Source: Mytilus californianus (lineage: Eukaryota > Mollusca > Bivalvia > Mytilida > Mytilidae). Taken from it: DNA of 64,000 nucleotides. The notes under the pieces were generated by a model, which saw nothing but the letters and a program-made list of their open reading frames with translations, was not told where the DNA came from and did not search any database. The stretch lies in assembly GCF_021869535.1 (NCBI RefSeq), contig NW_026262668.1, forward strand, positions 137,069,635-137,133,634. The letters run 5' to 3'. A program made the translations under genes and the position numbers. This document shows, one piece after another, positions 43,842-55,030 of the stretch; position 1 is the first letter of the stretch, and each line of letters opens with the position of its first letter.

Positions 43842-44266
43842 ATTGATTTTGATTGGTGTTTAACCCCACTTTCAGTGGCGGATCCAGAACCTTTTGTAAG
43901 GGGGGGGGGGGGGGGGGCACTGACTTACCTAAGCGGGGGCCCGCTCCAGTCACGCTTCAGTGATTCCCTATATAATCAACCAATTTTTTCCCACATAAGG
44001 GGGGCCGGGCCCCCAGGGCCCCCCAGGATCCGCCTATGACTTTCAATACTATTGTTCAATTTCATGGCGGTCAGTTTTTTTATTGGTGGAGGAAGCCGGA
44101 GTGCCCGGATAGAACCACCGACCTTCGGTAGGAAAACTGACTATCCTAGTCAATTAAGATTGGAGTCGAGTGCACCTGCCCAGTGCGGGATTCGAACTCA
44201 TAACCTCAGTGTTGACAGGCTAGTGATACAGTAGTTCGACTACTTAGACCACTCGGCCACCGAGGC
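43842..44266 (-). mobile_element. tRNA-derived SINE, minus-strand copy, split by an insertion
   Basis: Read on the minus strand from 44266: GCCTCGGTGGCCGAGTGGTC (A-box region), ATGAGTTCGAATCCCGC (B-box), GTGCACTCGACTCC, GAAGGTCGGTGGTTC and the tail AAACACCAATCAAAATCAAT. It is the same family as 19110-19360. It is interrupted near its tail by the 165-bp element at 43874-44038. Confidence 0.8.
43874..44038. mobile_element. 165-bp GGCGGATCC element nested in the SINE
   Basis: The ends are AGTGGCGGATCC and GGATCCGCCTATG (9-bp perfect inverted core). A 6-bp direct repeat ACTTTC flanks it (43868-43873, 44039-44044). The interior has a G-run of about 17 (43901-43917) and GC-rich GGGGGGCCGGGCCCCC. 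It is non-autonomous. Confidence 0.75.
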
Positions 44267-46655
44267 ACCAAACCATTTTTAACTAGAGACATTTAATACA
44301 CATGTATGATATGTATAAAATAAGGTGATGTGGTATGATTGCCAACGAAACAAGTCCAAATTCATTTGAAGAAGGTTTAAGCAACTGAGTGTCACTGTCT
44401 CTGTTTGAACCGTTTCAATTCTAAACTTAAATATTTAATCCTATCTTAAACTTACAAAATGTTAAACTCAGTAGAAAATATTATTTTAAAAAAGTAAAAA
44501 CATTTTTCTAAAGTAGAACTTTGCAATTTTATTTATTTCTGATTCTTTCTTTATTTTCTTCAAATCAGAACATCTCTTTGTGGACTGTTTCTTATACTTA
44601 CTAAACAAAGTCGCCTATTTTCTTCTACTGTTTCACCTAAAACGGAATACATTGGTACAATAAGTGATCATAAGTCATAAATATGAATCGAGATGAACTG
44701 GTGAAAAAGAGAAAGGAGTGCATGTGAGGTATTAAGCCACTGTATAAAGGAGTATATAACTGGCACAATAAAGCAATGGATCTATAAATTTAAAAAGTTA
44801 AAGTTAAGCTCACTTGGTAGAGTATTCCTTTACTGTGCCATGGTAAAAACATGAAATATGAAATATCAGAACTTAAGGTCTGTCGATGTTTACTGTTATT
44901 TGATAATCACTGTCTTTCTGGACGATAAAATGCACCATTTTACTACAATCGACAAAATCCCCTTAAGTGCCTAATTTTATTACTTTGATTACTCCCTCTA
45001 AAATTATTTTAAATCTTGACGCAAAAGTATTGTAAAAATGTTTGGGATGATAATTGAAACATTTTCAATATTGGAATGTCTCGGTTCTCCTTTTATATAA
45101 AGCTATGATTTGTACATCATGGTTTAATATGATGCGCAAAAATACGATGTGCGAACGTTAAAAATGTGAACATGGTGAAATGAAAAACACAAAGGATAGG
45201 CCTAAGGGAAATATTTTTGTGTTAGATTAGACTTCTTCTAGATATCCATTTACATCATCTATAATTTAGGCGGGTCAACGACATACATAATAGGTGAACT
45301 AGTGTTAATTTTACCCTTAAAGAATATGGAATACACAATAGATTTGCAGTACACAGTGTGGCGTCTGAGCAATACACAAATCAATACTAAGATTGTTTGT
45401 TGATGGATTTATAAGTAAGATGTAAGTATATTAAATACCATGTTTATTACGTGTATGTAAACAGAAATTTATATATATGCTGTGTTTGTGTTTCAGATTT
45501 ACTTGAAAATCTTTATGGACAGATTGACAAATGCACAAAATCTGTGACCGTGGGAGACCATACTTGGCAAGGGCCCGTGGAATTGGGGGGAGGGCTTTTA
45601 AACATGAAAGGAAAAAATAAAATAGAATAACAACAGCGGAATTAAAGGTTTATTACAGTGGGCATATGTCAGTTTTATATAAGTATCATTGATTTCACCT
45701 CTTCTCTTTTTGCTATCAAAACATTTAAAGAATCTGACAGTATTGCACTATGCGACCACTTAATTACAAGCTTGGTCATACATGTCATAAGTAATGCATT
45801 GCTGTCCCGTACCAATAGATAGGGTAGAAAGAATTCCACTTTTTGTAGATTCTTGAAATGCGTAAATTGAGAGCAAATTAGTTGAGACTATTCGACGGAA
45901 CTATACACACTGGTTCACGTTTTATTCAATTCTTGATAAAAATAATAATCTACTAAAATTTTCTTCATTTGCTATGGTAACAGTTTTATGTAGTCAATTG
46001 AATTCTGAGAATATGGCAACGTTGACACCTAGTTCAAATATGCTGCTTATCAGGAAACCCAAACTAATGCGACATCCAAGGAATGTTGACAGACTATGAC
46101 TTTTTAAAAGTCCCGTTAATGTCGGTTTAATTATATTAGATATCGTTCAGTATATATAGGACATACATTCTATGGTCCGATTGACATACTGAAGGGTCTG
46201 CGATCATTTGTAGAGATCTTATTTTATGTTAAGTATCAATAAAACCATCACATGTGTGTCCAACTATTCAATAAGACATTATTTAGATGCTTTATCATGT
46301 TTATTACGATATTCAAAATGACGAAATTTAAATCCGTATATAAAGGTATTGATAGATTTTGTACGTGTGCATTAACAATTATACGAATTTTGTTATTAAA
46401 TAGATTTACCTGGTTGACTAATACTTAAATGAAACCTAAGGCATGTGTATAAATTTGTATCCAGTTATATAACAAAACAGTAATTAATGGAAGATATAAA
46501 CTTCTTTTCGTGGTAAATATCTGTCCCTCTAAGTTTATGCCAAAGGACACGACGTCTGACACTGTTTAATTAATGTATATAGCTGTTAATTTCTAAATTT
46601 ATTAGACAAATCAATTGACATTCGAACAATATGGGCTGCTCTTCTAAATTTATGG
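44267..46655. other. unassigned intergenic sequence, 2.4 kb
   Basis: No open frame, RNA or repeat boundary that I can support, apart from a short GGTGATGTGGTATGATTGCC family end at about 44318-44345. Confidence 0.5.
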
Positions 46656-46836
46656 TTCCCGTGTAATGATACTCCCTTATTTTCGAAGAGTGATTGGGGT
46701 GTCCGTCTGTTCGTTCCCGTATACTGATACTCCCTTATTTTTGAAGAGTGATTTGGGTGTCCGTCTGTTCGTTCCCGTATAATGATACTCCCTTATTTTT
46801 GTAGAGTGATTTGGTTGTCCGTCTGTTCGTTCCCGT
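46656..46836. repeat. 58-bp tandem repeat, 3 units
   Basis: Units beginning TTCCCGTATAATGATACTCC start at 46656, 46714 and 46772, with a stub at 46830. The minus frame open across it reflects unit sequence only. Confidence 0.88.
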
Positions 46837-47783
46837 TTGTATCCGCTACTGCTTCTGAAACAATTGACAGCATTTGATGAAACTTTCACAGAACCTTACT
46901 CACATGGTGTATGTTTGCACCTGCCATTTCATTTCTTCATCGCGTTGGGATTTACTTTAGCAAGACATGGACTTTGTCCTATTCGCTTCTCTTAAACCCC
47001 TAATTATAATTTACAGAAACTTTCTCATAACCTTCATCATGTAATATCGTAACGTTCCATACCTCCTATTTTGTTGCTTGGTCCAAATTTTAGGGATTTT
47101 ACATAGCAAATCATAGACCTGCATCATTTTGTTAGCTTTTCAGTGCTTCTAAATTTTAGGCTAAATTCCAAATTTGCTCTATATTTGTCTCTAGTTAATC
47201 ATATGTACTACATCTACACATTTTTTACTTTAAAATATGACGCGTTGACTGCTGATATACAAATAAATCTGAAAATATATAATCATGATCATACTATAGT
47301 TCAATTTTTATACGTGTGCATGCAAAACAAATTTCTTGGAAGAGGGGTCTAAATACAGCACAAACAACATTTTCCAAAAGACCAAATAAGTGAAAAAGTA
47401 TATTTTAACAAAACGCATTTGACTAGCAGGTCGAACAACTGATGTTCTTAAACCCTGCTGACTGCCATTGGCGATTGCCAAATAAACGGATCACAAGGTG
47501 TAACAAAATAGATCTTATTATTAATTTATTACCAAACAGAAAACAATAATATCCGGATTTCGACAATTAATGTCTCTTCAGTGATGTTAGGAATCGAAAC
47601 GGTATTTGGAAGGCCATATAATTTACCTCAATTTAGGATAGACTCTTGAATTTTGAAAGAGTCAAAATAGGATGAACGGATCATATAAACCCGAAGGCAA
47701 ATATAATACAAGCCTAAACGAAAAAATATAAACAAGTCTAAATTGAAAACAACGCTCAAACCTATGATTGCGTTGGATAAAAC
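46837..47783. other. region upstream of the TRIM-like gene
   Basis: No coding sequence is recognised. It probably includes 5' non-coding exon(s) of the gene below, but none can be delimited. Confidence 0.4.
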
Positions 47784-47805
47784 ATATATATATATATATA
47801 TATAT
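47784..47805. repeat. (AT)n microsatellite
   Basis: About 11 AT dinucleotides. If translated with the downstream ORF it would encode YIYIYIY, which argues that the long upstream extension of that ORF is not coding. Confidence 0.9.
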
Positions 47806-47871
47806 CGGCATGATAAACGAGATTTCTATATAAACATGATAAACGAGTCATATATTTTTTCAGAAACGAAA

Positions 47872-49197
47872 ATGATGGAAGAAGAAAAGATAGAACGACT
47901 GAGAGAAAGAATTCTCCAGTGTCCAATTTGTATGGACGAATACAACGACCCAAGGATCCTACCATGTCATCATTCTGTTTGTTTTCAGTGTCTGCAAGAT
48001 TTTGTTCGACACTCTTCATCTTCTGGTCGACTGTTCAGGTGTCCACAATGCCGTTCAGATATATGTGTTCCTAGAGGAGGAATCAAAGATTTCCCGCCAA
48101 ACTTTTATGTCAACTGTATTCAGGATGAAATTGGTTCTAAACCGTACTTTAGCACGTGTAACGTCTGTGAACGTGATTGGTTGGTATCTCAGTATAGATG
48201 TGTTGATTGTGATATCGATATATGTAAATTCTGTATCCACGAACACAAACTTTTCAAACACGATCCTTCCAAAACTCTCAATATCATGCGTATTGAAACT
48301 GGAAACATGGGCACGGGCATGTCTTCTCAAAAACAGTGCACTGAACATTCAGAACATATTCTGAGTATGTTTTGCTCTACTTGCAACACTGCTGTCTGCA
48401 TAGATTGTATCCTACAGTCACACAAATCACATGATACATGTACTTTGGGTAAAAAACTAGAACAAGCAAGAGAGTTCCTACAAAAAGAAATGGATTCTCT
48501 GAACACGTCCGTTCGATCAGTGAAAAAGACAGTTGAGGAGTTGGAAAAGTTGTCGACAGACATAAAAGAAAACACCACACACTGCATCAAGGACGTTCGG
48601 AAACAAGCACGTGACTTAACTAATACAATAGACCAAATCGCTGAACAACAAGTGAAAGTCATGACAACAATTGAACTAGAGAGTTTAACGCCGATTAACA
48701 ACTATAAGAAATGTTTGAATGATTTTACGGACAAAGCTCAGTCTGTTTGTCGGTTTTTGGAGGATCTACAGGAAGACGATATGAGTTTGGAACTACTTGA
48801 ATGTTATGCTCAGTATAAGAAAAATGTAGATGCTATACGAGAATCGATTCATAATAAGAATATCTCTGTAAAAAAGTTTACTTTCAAACCTGGTAAATTC
48901 TATTCCTGGGAGGATATTAATGTTTTCAGATTCGGAAGAATAAAAACGGAACCAACAGATAAACTTTTCTTGCATGTGCCATCGAAACCGAAAAGAACAA
49001 TTCGAGGCACATTGAAGTCCATATTTTCTATACAAAACATTATTCTAGTCTTAGTGCCAATGTTTATGTTGATAACAATAAGTAGAATATGTGCTTTAAT
49101 GTCAGACGAAACGGACAAATTTCCTGACGCAATCTGTGGCTTATTTTTATTTCTTTATATATCACTTTCTGCTGCTGTTTCTTATGTAAAAGGGTGA
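47872..49197 (+). CDS. TRIM-like RING / B-box / coiled-coil protein with C-terminal membrane segments
   Basis: The protein has 441 residues in one uninterrupted exon. I chose ATG 47872 because the frame upstream encodes an AT microsatellite, and a splice acceptor TATATTTTTTCAG ends at 47863, just before the start. The next codon is also ATG. A C3HC4 RING lies at residues 17-60 (CPIC..CHHSVCFQC..CPQC). A B-box-1-like zinc region follows at about 95-130 (CNVC..CVDC..CKFC), then a B-box 2 at about 155-193 (CTEHSEHILSMFC..CIDC..HKSHDTC), and a coiled coil to about 290. The C-terminus has two hydrophobic stretches (NIILVLVPMFMLITIS; AICGLFLFLYISLSAAV), recalling membrane-anchored TRIM13/TRIM59. 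Likely role: membrane-anchored E3 ubiquitin ligase. Target unknown. Bivalves have large expanded TRIM-like families, many linked to immunity. Confidence 0.9.
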   Translation: MMEEEKIERLRERILQCPICMDEYNDPRILPCHHSVCFQCLQDFVRHSSSSGRLFRCPQCRSDICVPRGGIKDFPPNFYVNCIQDEIGSKPYFSTCNVCERDWLVSQYRCVDCDIDICKFCIHEHKLFKHDPSKTLNIMRIETGNMGTGMSSQKQCTEHSEHILSMFCSTCNTAVCIDCILQSHKSHDTCTLGKKLEQAREFLQKEMDSLNTSVRSVKKTVEELEKLSTDIKENTTHCIKDVRKQARDLTNTIDQIAEQQVKVMTTIELESLTPINNYKKCLNDFTDKAQSVCRFLEDLQEDDMSLELLECYAQYKKNVDAIRESIHNKNISVKKFTFKPGKFYSWEDINVFRFGRIKTEPTDKLFLHVPSKPKRTIRGTLKSIFSIQNIILVLVPMFMLITISRICALMSDETDKFPDAICGLFLFLYISLSAAVSYVKG

Positions 49198-49845
49198 AAG
49201 ACGTCATCAAACTGGTGCAAGAAATCTATTATCTTTGAGGTTCTCTAATAAGGTTTACAACGCCAGTATTTAAACCAAAAAGTGTTCAGTTATAAGTGCT
49301 AACTCCATATTACATATTTTTATTTACTTGTAAAATGTATTTATATTTTAAAGTATATGCCTTGTTGAAAGGACATTTGCTATCTTCTCGCAATTAAGTT
49401 TTGGTACGATACAGTAACGAATTCGTTTCACAACCAATAGTTTCCACACGGAAAATTGTCTGAAACGGTTTTTGCTACTCATTTTATGCCAGTTTGGGAT
49501 TTACAAATCTGTGGGTTTTAAAACTTTCGTCCCCGAGCTGGTTTATATCCACAAAAGGGTCTCTAGCATAGCTATATTAGACATGGCTGACTTTGATTTA
49601 TATAGAAGCAGTTTTGTATTTATTCAAAGCTTAAAGGTCCTATCGGGCTTGGTTACTTATCTTTTCTCAATTAAACAAGTTCGTGTATAGAAAAATATAT
49701 TTTATTTTACATTCTAAGACGCAAGATAGACTACGCAGATTGTTATGTCTAAAATAGTACAAAATGTAGTTAAATTTGTGGGCATTTTTCATATATCGGG
49801 CTTTCATGTTAAATTCTCGTGTTTGAAAGGCATTTTAAAGATATG

Positions 49846-49881
<36 letters not shown>

Positions 49882-50275
49882 AAATATATGTGTCTTGACT
49901 TTTTAATCTTTTATGATTACGCTGGTGCAGTCTAAATATCCCATATTATTTTTCAAGGTCATACCCAGAAGACAGATGTCACAAATATGCCCTGTTAGAG
50001 AGCAAAGTGAAACTATAGGCAAAACTTAAGAGAGCCTCACCTTTCGTCCAATATTTTCAGTAGATTCTGATAATTTTCGTTTTTTACATACATGTGCAAC
50101 TGTGTTTGCTATTTATTTTTTTGCAGAAATAAAATTGAACGAATTCATTTAATGCATAATATACTTTACGTACATCATCTGCAAGAATTGAGAGTCTATC
50201 GAGATACAAGAATAACTCGTCGACGATATTGTAGAAGGGCTTGGGTTTGATCATCACTCCGTTTGAACTAAAAAT
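49198..50275. repeat. TRIM-like gene 3' flank with (TA)n microsatellite
   Basis: No further gene. A (TA)n run of about 15 repeats lies at 49849-49880. The 72-codon frame at 49472 has no domain. Confidence 0.5.
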
Positions 50276-51481
50276 TTGTAAGGGTTCCGCGGAACCCAGT
50301 GTCTCGCCTACTTTTGCTGTTAGTCGCAGGCTCAACAAAAATGGGGAACAAATTATTAAAAATTTTCCTCTACATACTATCTTTTAATTGTGACAAGTTC
50401 TGTTCAAGTTTAGTAAAAATCCAAGAAGGTTTATGAATCTAATAAATGTTTTAAAAACTTTAACTGCAGACTGTACGTAATGTTAACTGGAATAAAACTA
50501 AGTCCATTTATAAGTAATATACGGAAAAACAGGAAATAAATTTTTACAAAATTTCCTTCTAGATACTAGCTTTTGATCATAAACAAGCTTCTGTCCAATT
50601 GTGGTACAAATCCAGGATAGTTTAAGAAAGTTATTAAAATTCGAAAAACTGTAACCTCAGAGTGAATGTTATGTTAACTGGCAGAAAAACTAAGTCCATT
50701 TATGAGTAAAATACGTTTACAAAATTTACATCTGGATACTATCTAATGATCATAAACAAGCTTCTGTCCAAGTTTGGTACACATCTAGGATAGTTTAAGA
50801 AAGTTATTAAAATTTGAAAAACTTTAACCTCAGAGTGAATGTTATGTTAACTGGCAGAAAAACTAAGTCCATTTATGAGTAAAATACGTTTACAAAATTT
50901 ACTTCTGGATACTATCTTATGGTCATAAACAAGCTTCTGTCCAAGTTTGGTACACATCTAGGATAGTTTAAGAAAGTTATTAAAATTTGAAAAACTTTAA
51001 CCACAGAGTGAATGTAATGTTAACTGGCAGAAAAACTAAGTTAATTTATGAGTAAAATACGGATAAACAGGATTTTTTTTTACAAAATTTACTTCTGGAT
51101 ACTATCTTATGATCATAAACAAGCTTCTGTCCAAGTTTGGTTGAAATGCAGGATAGTTTAAGAAAGTTATTAAAATTTGAAAAACTTTAACCACAGAGTG
51201 AATGTAATGTTAACTGGCAGAAAATCTAAGTTAATTTATGAGTAAAATACGGATAAACAGGATTTTTTTTTACAAAATTTACTTCTGGATACTATCTTAT
51301 GATCATAAACAAGCTTCTGTCCAAGTTTGGTTGAAATGCAGGATAGTCTAAGAAAGTTATTAAAATTTGAAAAACTTTAACCACAGAGTGAATATTTGTG
51401 GACGCCCCGCCGACGACGACGCCGACGGAATGTAGGATCGCTATGTCTCGCTTTTGCGACAAAAGTCACAGGCTCGACAAA
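50276..51481 (-). mobile_element. tandem-core element, copy 2 of the 3725-4793 family
   Basis: On the plus strand it starts with GGGTTCCGCGGAACCCAGTG + TCTCGCCTACTTTTGCTG and ends GCTATGTCTCGCTTTTGCGA + CAAAAGTCACAGGCTCGACA. It is the reverse complement of the 3725 family. About six units are marked by TGTTAACTGG (50481, 50672, 50844, 51019, 51209), i.e. 172-191 bp apart. The last two units are almost identical, including a T-run. No ORF. Confidence 0.85.
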
Positions 51482-52255
51482 AATGTATGCACACCTCACA
51501 TCGTTATCCTCATCCTTATATAAACGAGCACACGAGTTAAGATAGATCTGAATTTTTATCAGCTTATTTAGTCCAATGCAGAGTTCATGCTCTTTTCTAA
51601 TTAACATGTTGTTATCCACATTGTAGTCGCTGCCTATTAAAGCAATAAGCTATATTTTTATAAGCATGGCTTTTACATGAATATAAATCAAATATGGAGG
51701 TATTATACTTCTATGAAATAAAGACGTGTTCATTTTATGCTCATTTTGAACAATTTGCGTATAAAAATTCAATAAATCTATTCTATATATCATGTTCACA
51801 CGACCGATCGCCAAAACAGCAAGTTAGGACTAATCCGGACTATCATTGCTTCAGTTCTCAAGGAAAAATTTTGGTAAACAATCGATGGATGAACTTATTT
51901 TCTAAAATAAAACAGTTAGTTATTGTCATTTGGAGCCGAGATTGTTTTTGAGAATGACAGGTTACTACTGTATACACAGAGGATAAGGGTCATAAGATAG
52001 AAAAGTAATCAGCTATCAAACACCGTGGGTGGGCACACAATGAGTGATCATGATACTTTTTACAAAAATACGGCAAAATGGGTTTTGTCGTGTAATAAAT
52101 TATTCTTTACTGGACCTTTAAAATAACTACATGTTAAATCTTGTAAAAATGGTAAAGACGTATCGAATAGTGCAATAAGAGTTCATTCCAAATAATTTTG
52201 TTGAATTCAGATTAACAATACCAGACAATTGAAAGATAACATGTCATTTACGACA
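51482..52255. other. unassigned intergenic sequence
   Basis: Short frames only; nothing supported. Confidence 0.45.
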
Positions 52256-52435
52256 ATCGCCTCGGTCCTCGGGGAGGTCGAGGGTTCGTTCGATCACCGA
52301 CCAGTTTAAACCCGACCTGAGAAACTGCTTATTCCCCGCTAAGCATGCGGTATTGAGAAATAAGAGAAAATACTGGTCGGCTAGGAGTGGAATAATATTT
52401 CCGTGTAGGGTGACAGGACAGTGATGTTCCCGCGA
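52256..52435 (+). mobile_element. SINE fragment
   Basis: GCATGCGGTATTGAGAAATA, ACTGGTCGGCTAGGAGTGGA and GTGTAGGGTGACAGGACAGT parallel the fragment at 33035-33255. A B-box-like GAGGGTTCGTTCGATCACC lies upstream at about 52280. Confidence 0.5.
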
Positions 52436-53100
52436 ATTGTTATCTTGTGAACGTTGTCGTTTGTTGGTGTTTACATATTTGTTTTTCGTTTATTGTTTTG
52501 TGCATAATCAGGCCGTTAGTTTTCTAGTTCGAATTGTTTTACATTTGTCATTTTGGGGTCTTTTATAATTTACTATGCGGTTTTGGTTTTTGGTCATTGC
52601 TGAAAGCCGTGCGGTGACCTTTAGTTGTTAATACCAACTCTCTGTATCCAACAACCCAAGTTTGGGACGGTTGGTCACCGATTTTGTTGAAACTTTCTGA
52701 CAACAAACATTGACATAAAATATAAAAAAAATATGTTAATGTCGCACTGTATGTTGATTGGTTACCATGGCAACAGAGATTGAATTAAAAAAAAAATTGG
52801 GGGATTTTCTGATTTCAGTCACTTTTATATTATATAAAATGTTTCTTAATCTTCAAATCATGTTAAAATTTGACAAATACTAGTTCAAAAACTTTTTAAT
52901 ATTTGTTTTCTCAATTTTACACCAATTGTTTCTTCCATCAGGGTTATAACAGAAATACTTTTGGGCATATTTCCTTCATCATTTATGAGAAAACGCATCC
53001 ACTCCTGTATAAAGTAAATGATACATTCTACGTAATTTTGTCTCTGGTGGAGAGTTGTCTCCTTGACAGTCATACCACATCTTCTTATTTTTATATAGCA
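52435..53100 (+). mobile_element. GATGTGGTATGA-family repeat, interrupted
   Basis: The 5' part (GTCGTTTGTTGGTGTTTACA .. GCGGTGACCTTTAGTTGTTA) is at 52450-52635 and the 3' end (GGAGAGTTGTCTCCTTGACA then CATACCACATCTTC) at 53048-53085. About 400 bp of unrelated sequence lies between them. Confidence 0.6.
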
Positions 53101-53104
53101 CGTT

Positions 53105-53984
53105 AAAAATCGGACTTAGTGCAAAGCAAGTTTCATATATACTTTACACTAACAATTTCATCGTCAGTCCCAATATTAATGATACAGAGGCGTAGGAGAG
53201 GGTGGGGGAGAGGAGACAACTTCCGAAAGTAAAAAAAAAACAAACAAACTTTTCTACAGTCTAATCGTCTGGAAGTAATCATTGGCATTTTTCATTTTCT
53301 GTTATATTTGTCACTGGACATTAAACACCAACATGTCGTTTCATATCAAACACTTATCCTCACTTTTTAATGGAAACAGATACTTTTTTCACAACTTAAA
53401 AAACAAACTACGCCTTTGGCAAATCTGATATGCAAATTATACTTACTGTGAAGTACTGATCTATGGTTCAGTACTGTCATATACATTAAAGGTTATTTTT
53501 ATGAGTGACTGGCACTGATTTATATGAATGAAGAAGTCCAGCAATCATAGAATAGTATTATATATCGCCAGTGTCATAAAAACAACGAAAAATATGAGGG
53601 ATGGTGCAAGTTAGATAAGAAATCAGTTTTATTTTTAAAGAAAAAAAATGCAGGAAGAAAATTTTAACAATAAAACTGAGTTAAAACCTCCATCTAATTT
53701 ATATTGTGTTTTTACACGTTCAAAATGATTAGACGACTTCCATGACTGTACCATAGCAAGTAATTCACCGGTCTTTTTAATTTATTTAATGGTCTTAACA
53801 TTGATATCAGATAATTATTAGGGTGGGCATTTACAGGCTGTAGTAAAATATCTTATACATTTCCTTTTATCTGTTTGCAATAATGATTATGGAAGGGATA
53901 TATAAACCATTCTGTTCATACATCATCAGGTACCAGTGTTTTTCATTCGTCCAGTCTTGATCGAAAGCAGTCCACTGCTTCGCT
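53105..53984. other. unassigned intergenic sequence
   Basis: No supported feature. Confidence 0.45.
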
Positions 53985-54227
53985 ATACACAGTCAGGGAT
54001 TTCGTTACCACAAATTACTTAAATTCTTCCATAGATACAAAGAGTTGGTTTGCAAGTTTAGCTGTACCTGCAAAAAACTTATTTCAGACGGAATAGCACA
54101 TCCTAAATTTTACGGTGAAGTTGTTTACCGAGCCCGGAAATTTATATACGATCCGGGTAAACTTATCAATTCTTTAAATAAACTTATGACTTATTCTAAA
54201 AGGTTACTAATTCAACACTGTAATTAA
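53985..54227 (+). pseudogene. reverse transcriptase C-terminal fragment, second copy
   Basis: One frame reads QGFRYHKLLKFFHRYKELVC then AHPKFYGEVVYRARK and stops at TAA 54225-54227. GFRYHKL, KF..(F/Y) and HP.FYG are shared with 21428-21783, so this is the same family. No polymerase core is present, and the sequence upstream is out of frame. Confidence 0.65.
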
Positions 54228-55030
54228 GATCTTTGAATATTGTTTTTATTGGTATAAATATTGATTTTGTTATCATTAAATTAAAATCATACTAATAGTT
54301 TTGTTATACACATATGCATTTTAACGGTACTACAATCTGTCGATCCTTTATTTTGACATTGCACAAGTCATGTTTTTCTCTGACTGTTAATGACGTCTCT
54401 ACACTAAATCCATTGGATGTTGGTTGTGTACTGATTGATATTTTTGTCTTAGATACATGATTTTTTAAAGGCAGTGCTTTAATGCCTTTCTAGTTGCCGG
54501 GTTAATCCTTCCTTCCGCGATATCCAACTTATCTACGTGGGGGGTCATTAAACTCTAAGTAGATCCGGAAATGTTGAATTCCCTCCTCTCTTATTGCGAT
54601 ATAAAATGTTTTTTGTTTCATTTCATTTACATTGGGAAATAGAGAAACGATCATTGTGTTTTGTTAGTTTTAAAAACTTTTGATATATTAGTATTTTGCA
54701 TTATAAGCAGTCAACCGATTGACAAACTAGAATTATTTGAATTCCGTGTGGAAAGAGCTCGGGTTAATTTCGAGTGTTATCTGCAATCTAGATGTTTATA
54801 AATCATTTCAGTCGTTGATATAATAATTAAAGGTCGACTGAACATGAATTATATTATACAATTTAAAGCGCATTTCTGTTTATGCACGTGAACCCGTCTA
54901 ACGTTATTTTCGCAGTTATATAAAGTATCAAATTATCGTTCCTGAATAGGTGGCGCCGTGGTAGCGGATCCTGTTCCTCTTCTTCCGGTTTCTGCACTGT
55001 GCAACTATTTCAGTTATATTTTAATTAACG
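54228..55030. other. region upstream of the THAP pseudogene
   Basis: Unassigned. A GGTGGCGCCGTGGTAGCGGA stretch at about 54950 could be an element terminus, but I found no matching inverted end. Confidence 0.35.

Noticed and set aside
47743..47871. Extended N-terminus of the TRIM-like ORF
   Set aside because: It would encode an AT microsatellite, and a strong splice acceptor lies immediately before the downstream ATG.
48055..48701. Several minus-strand ORFs under the TRIM-like gene
   Set aside because: They are shadows of the strongly supported plus-strand coding sequence.
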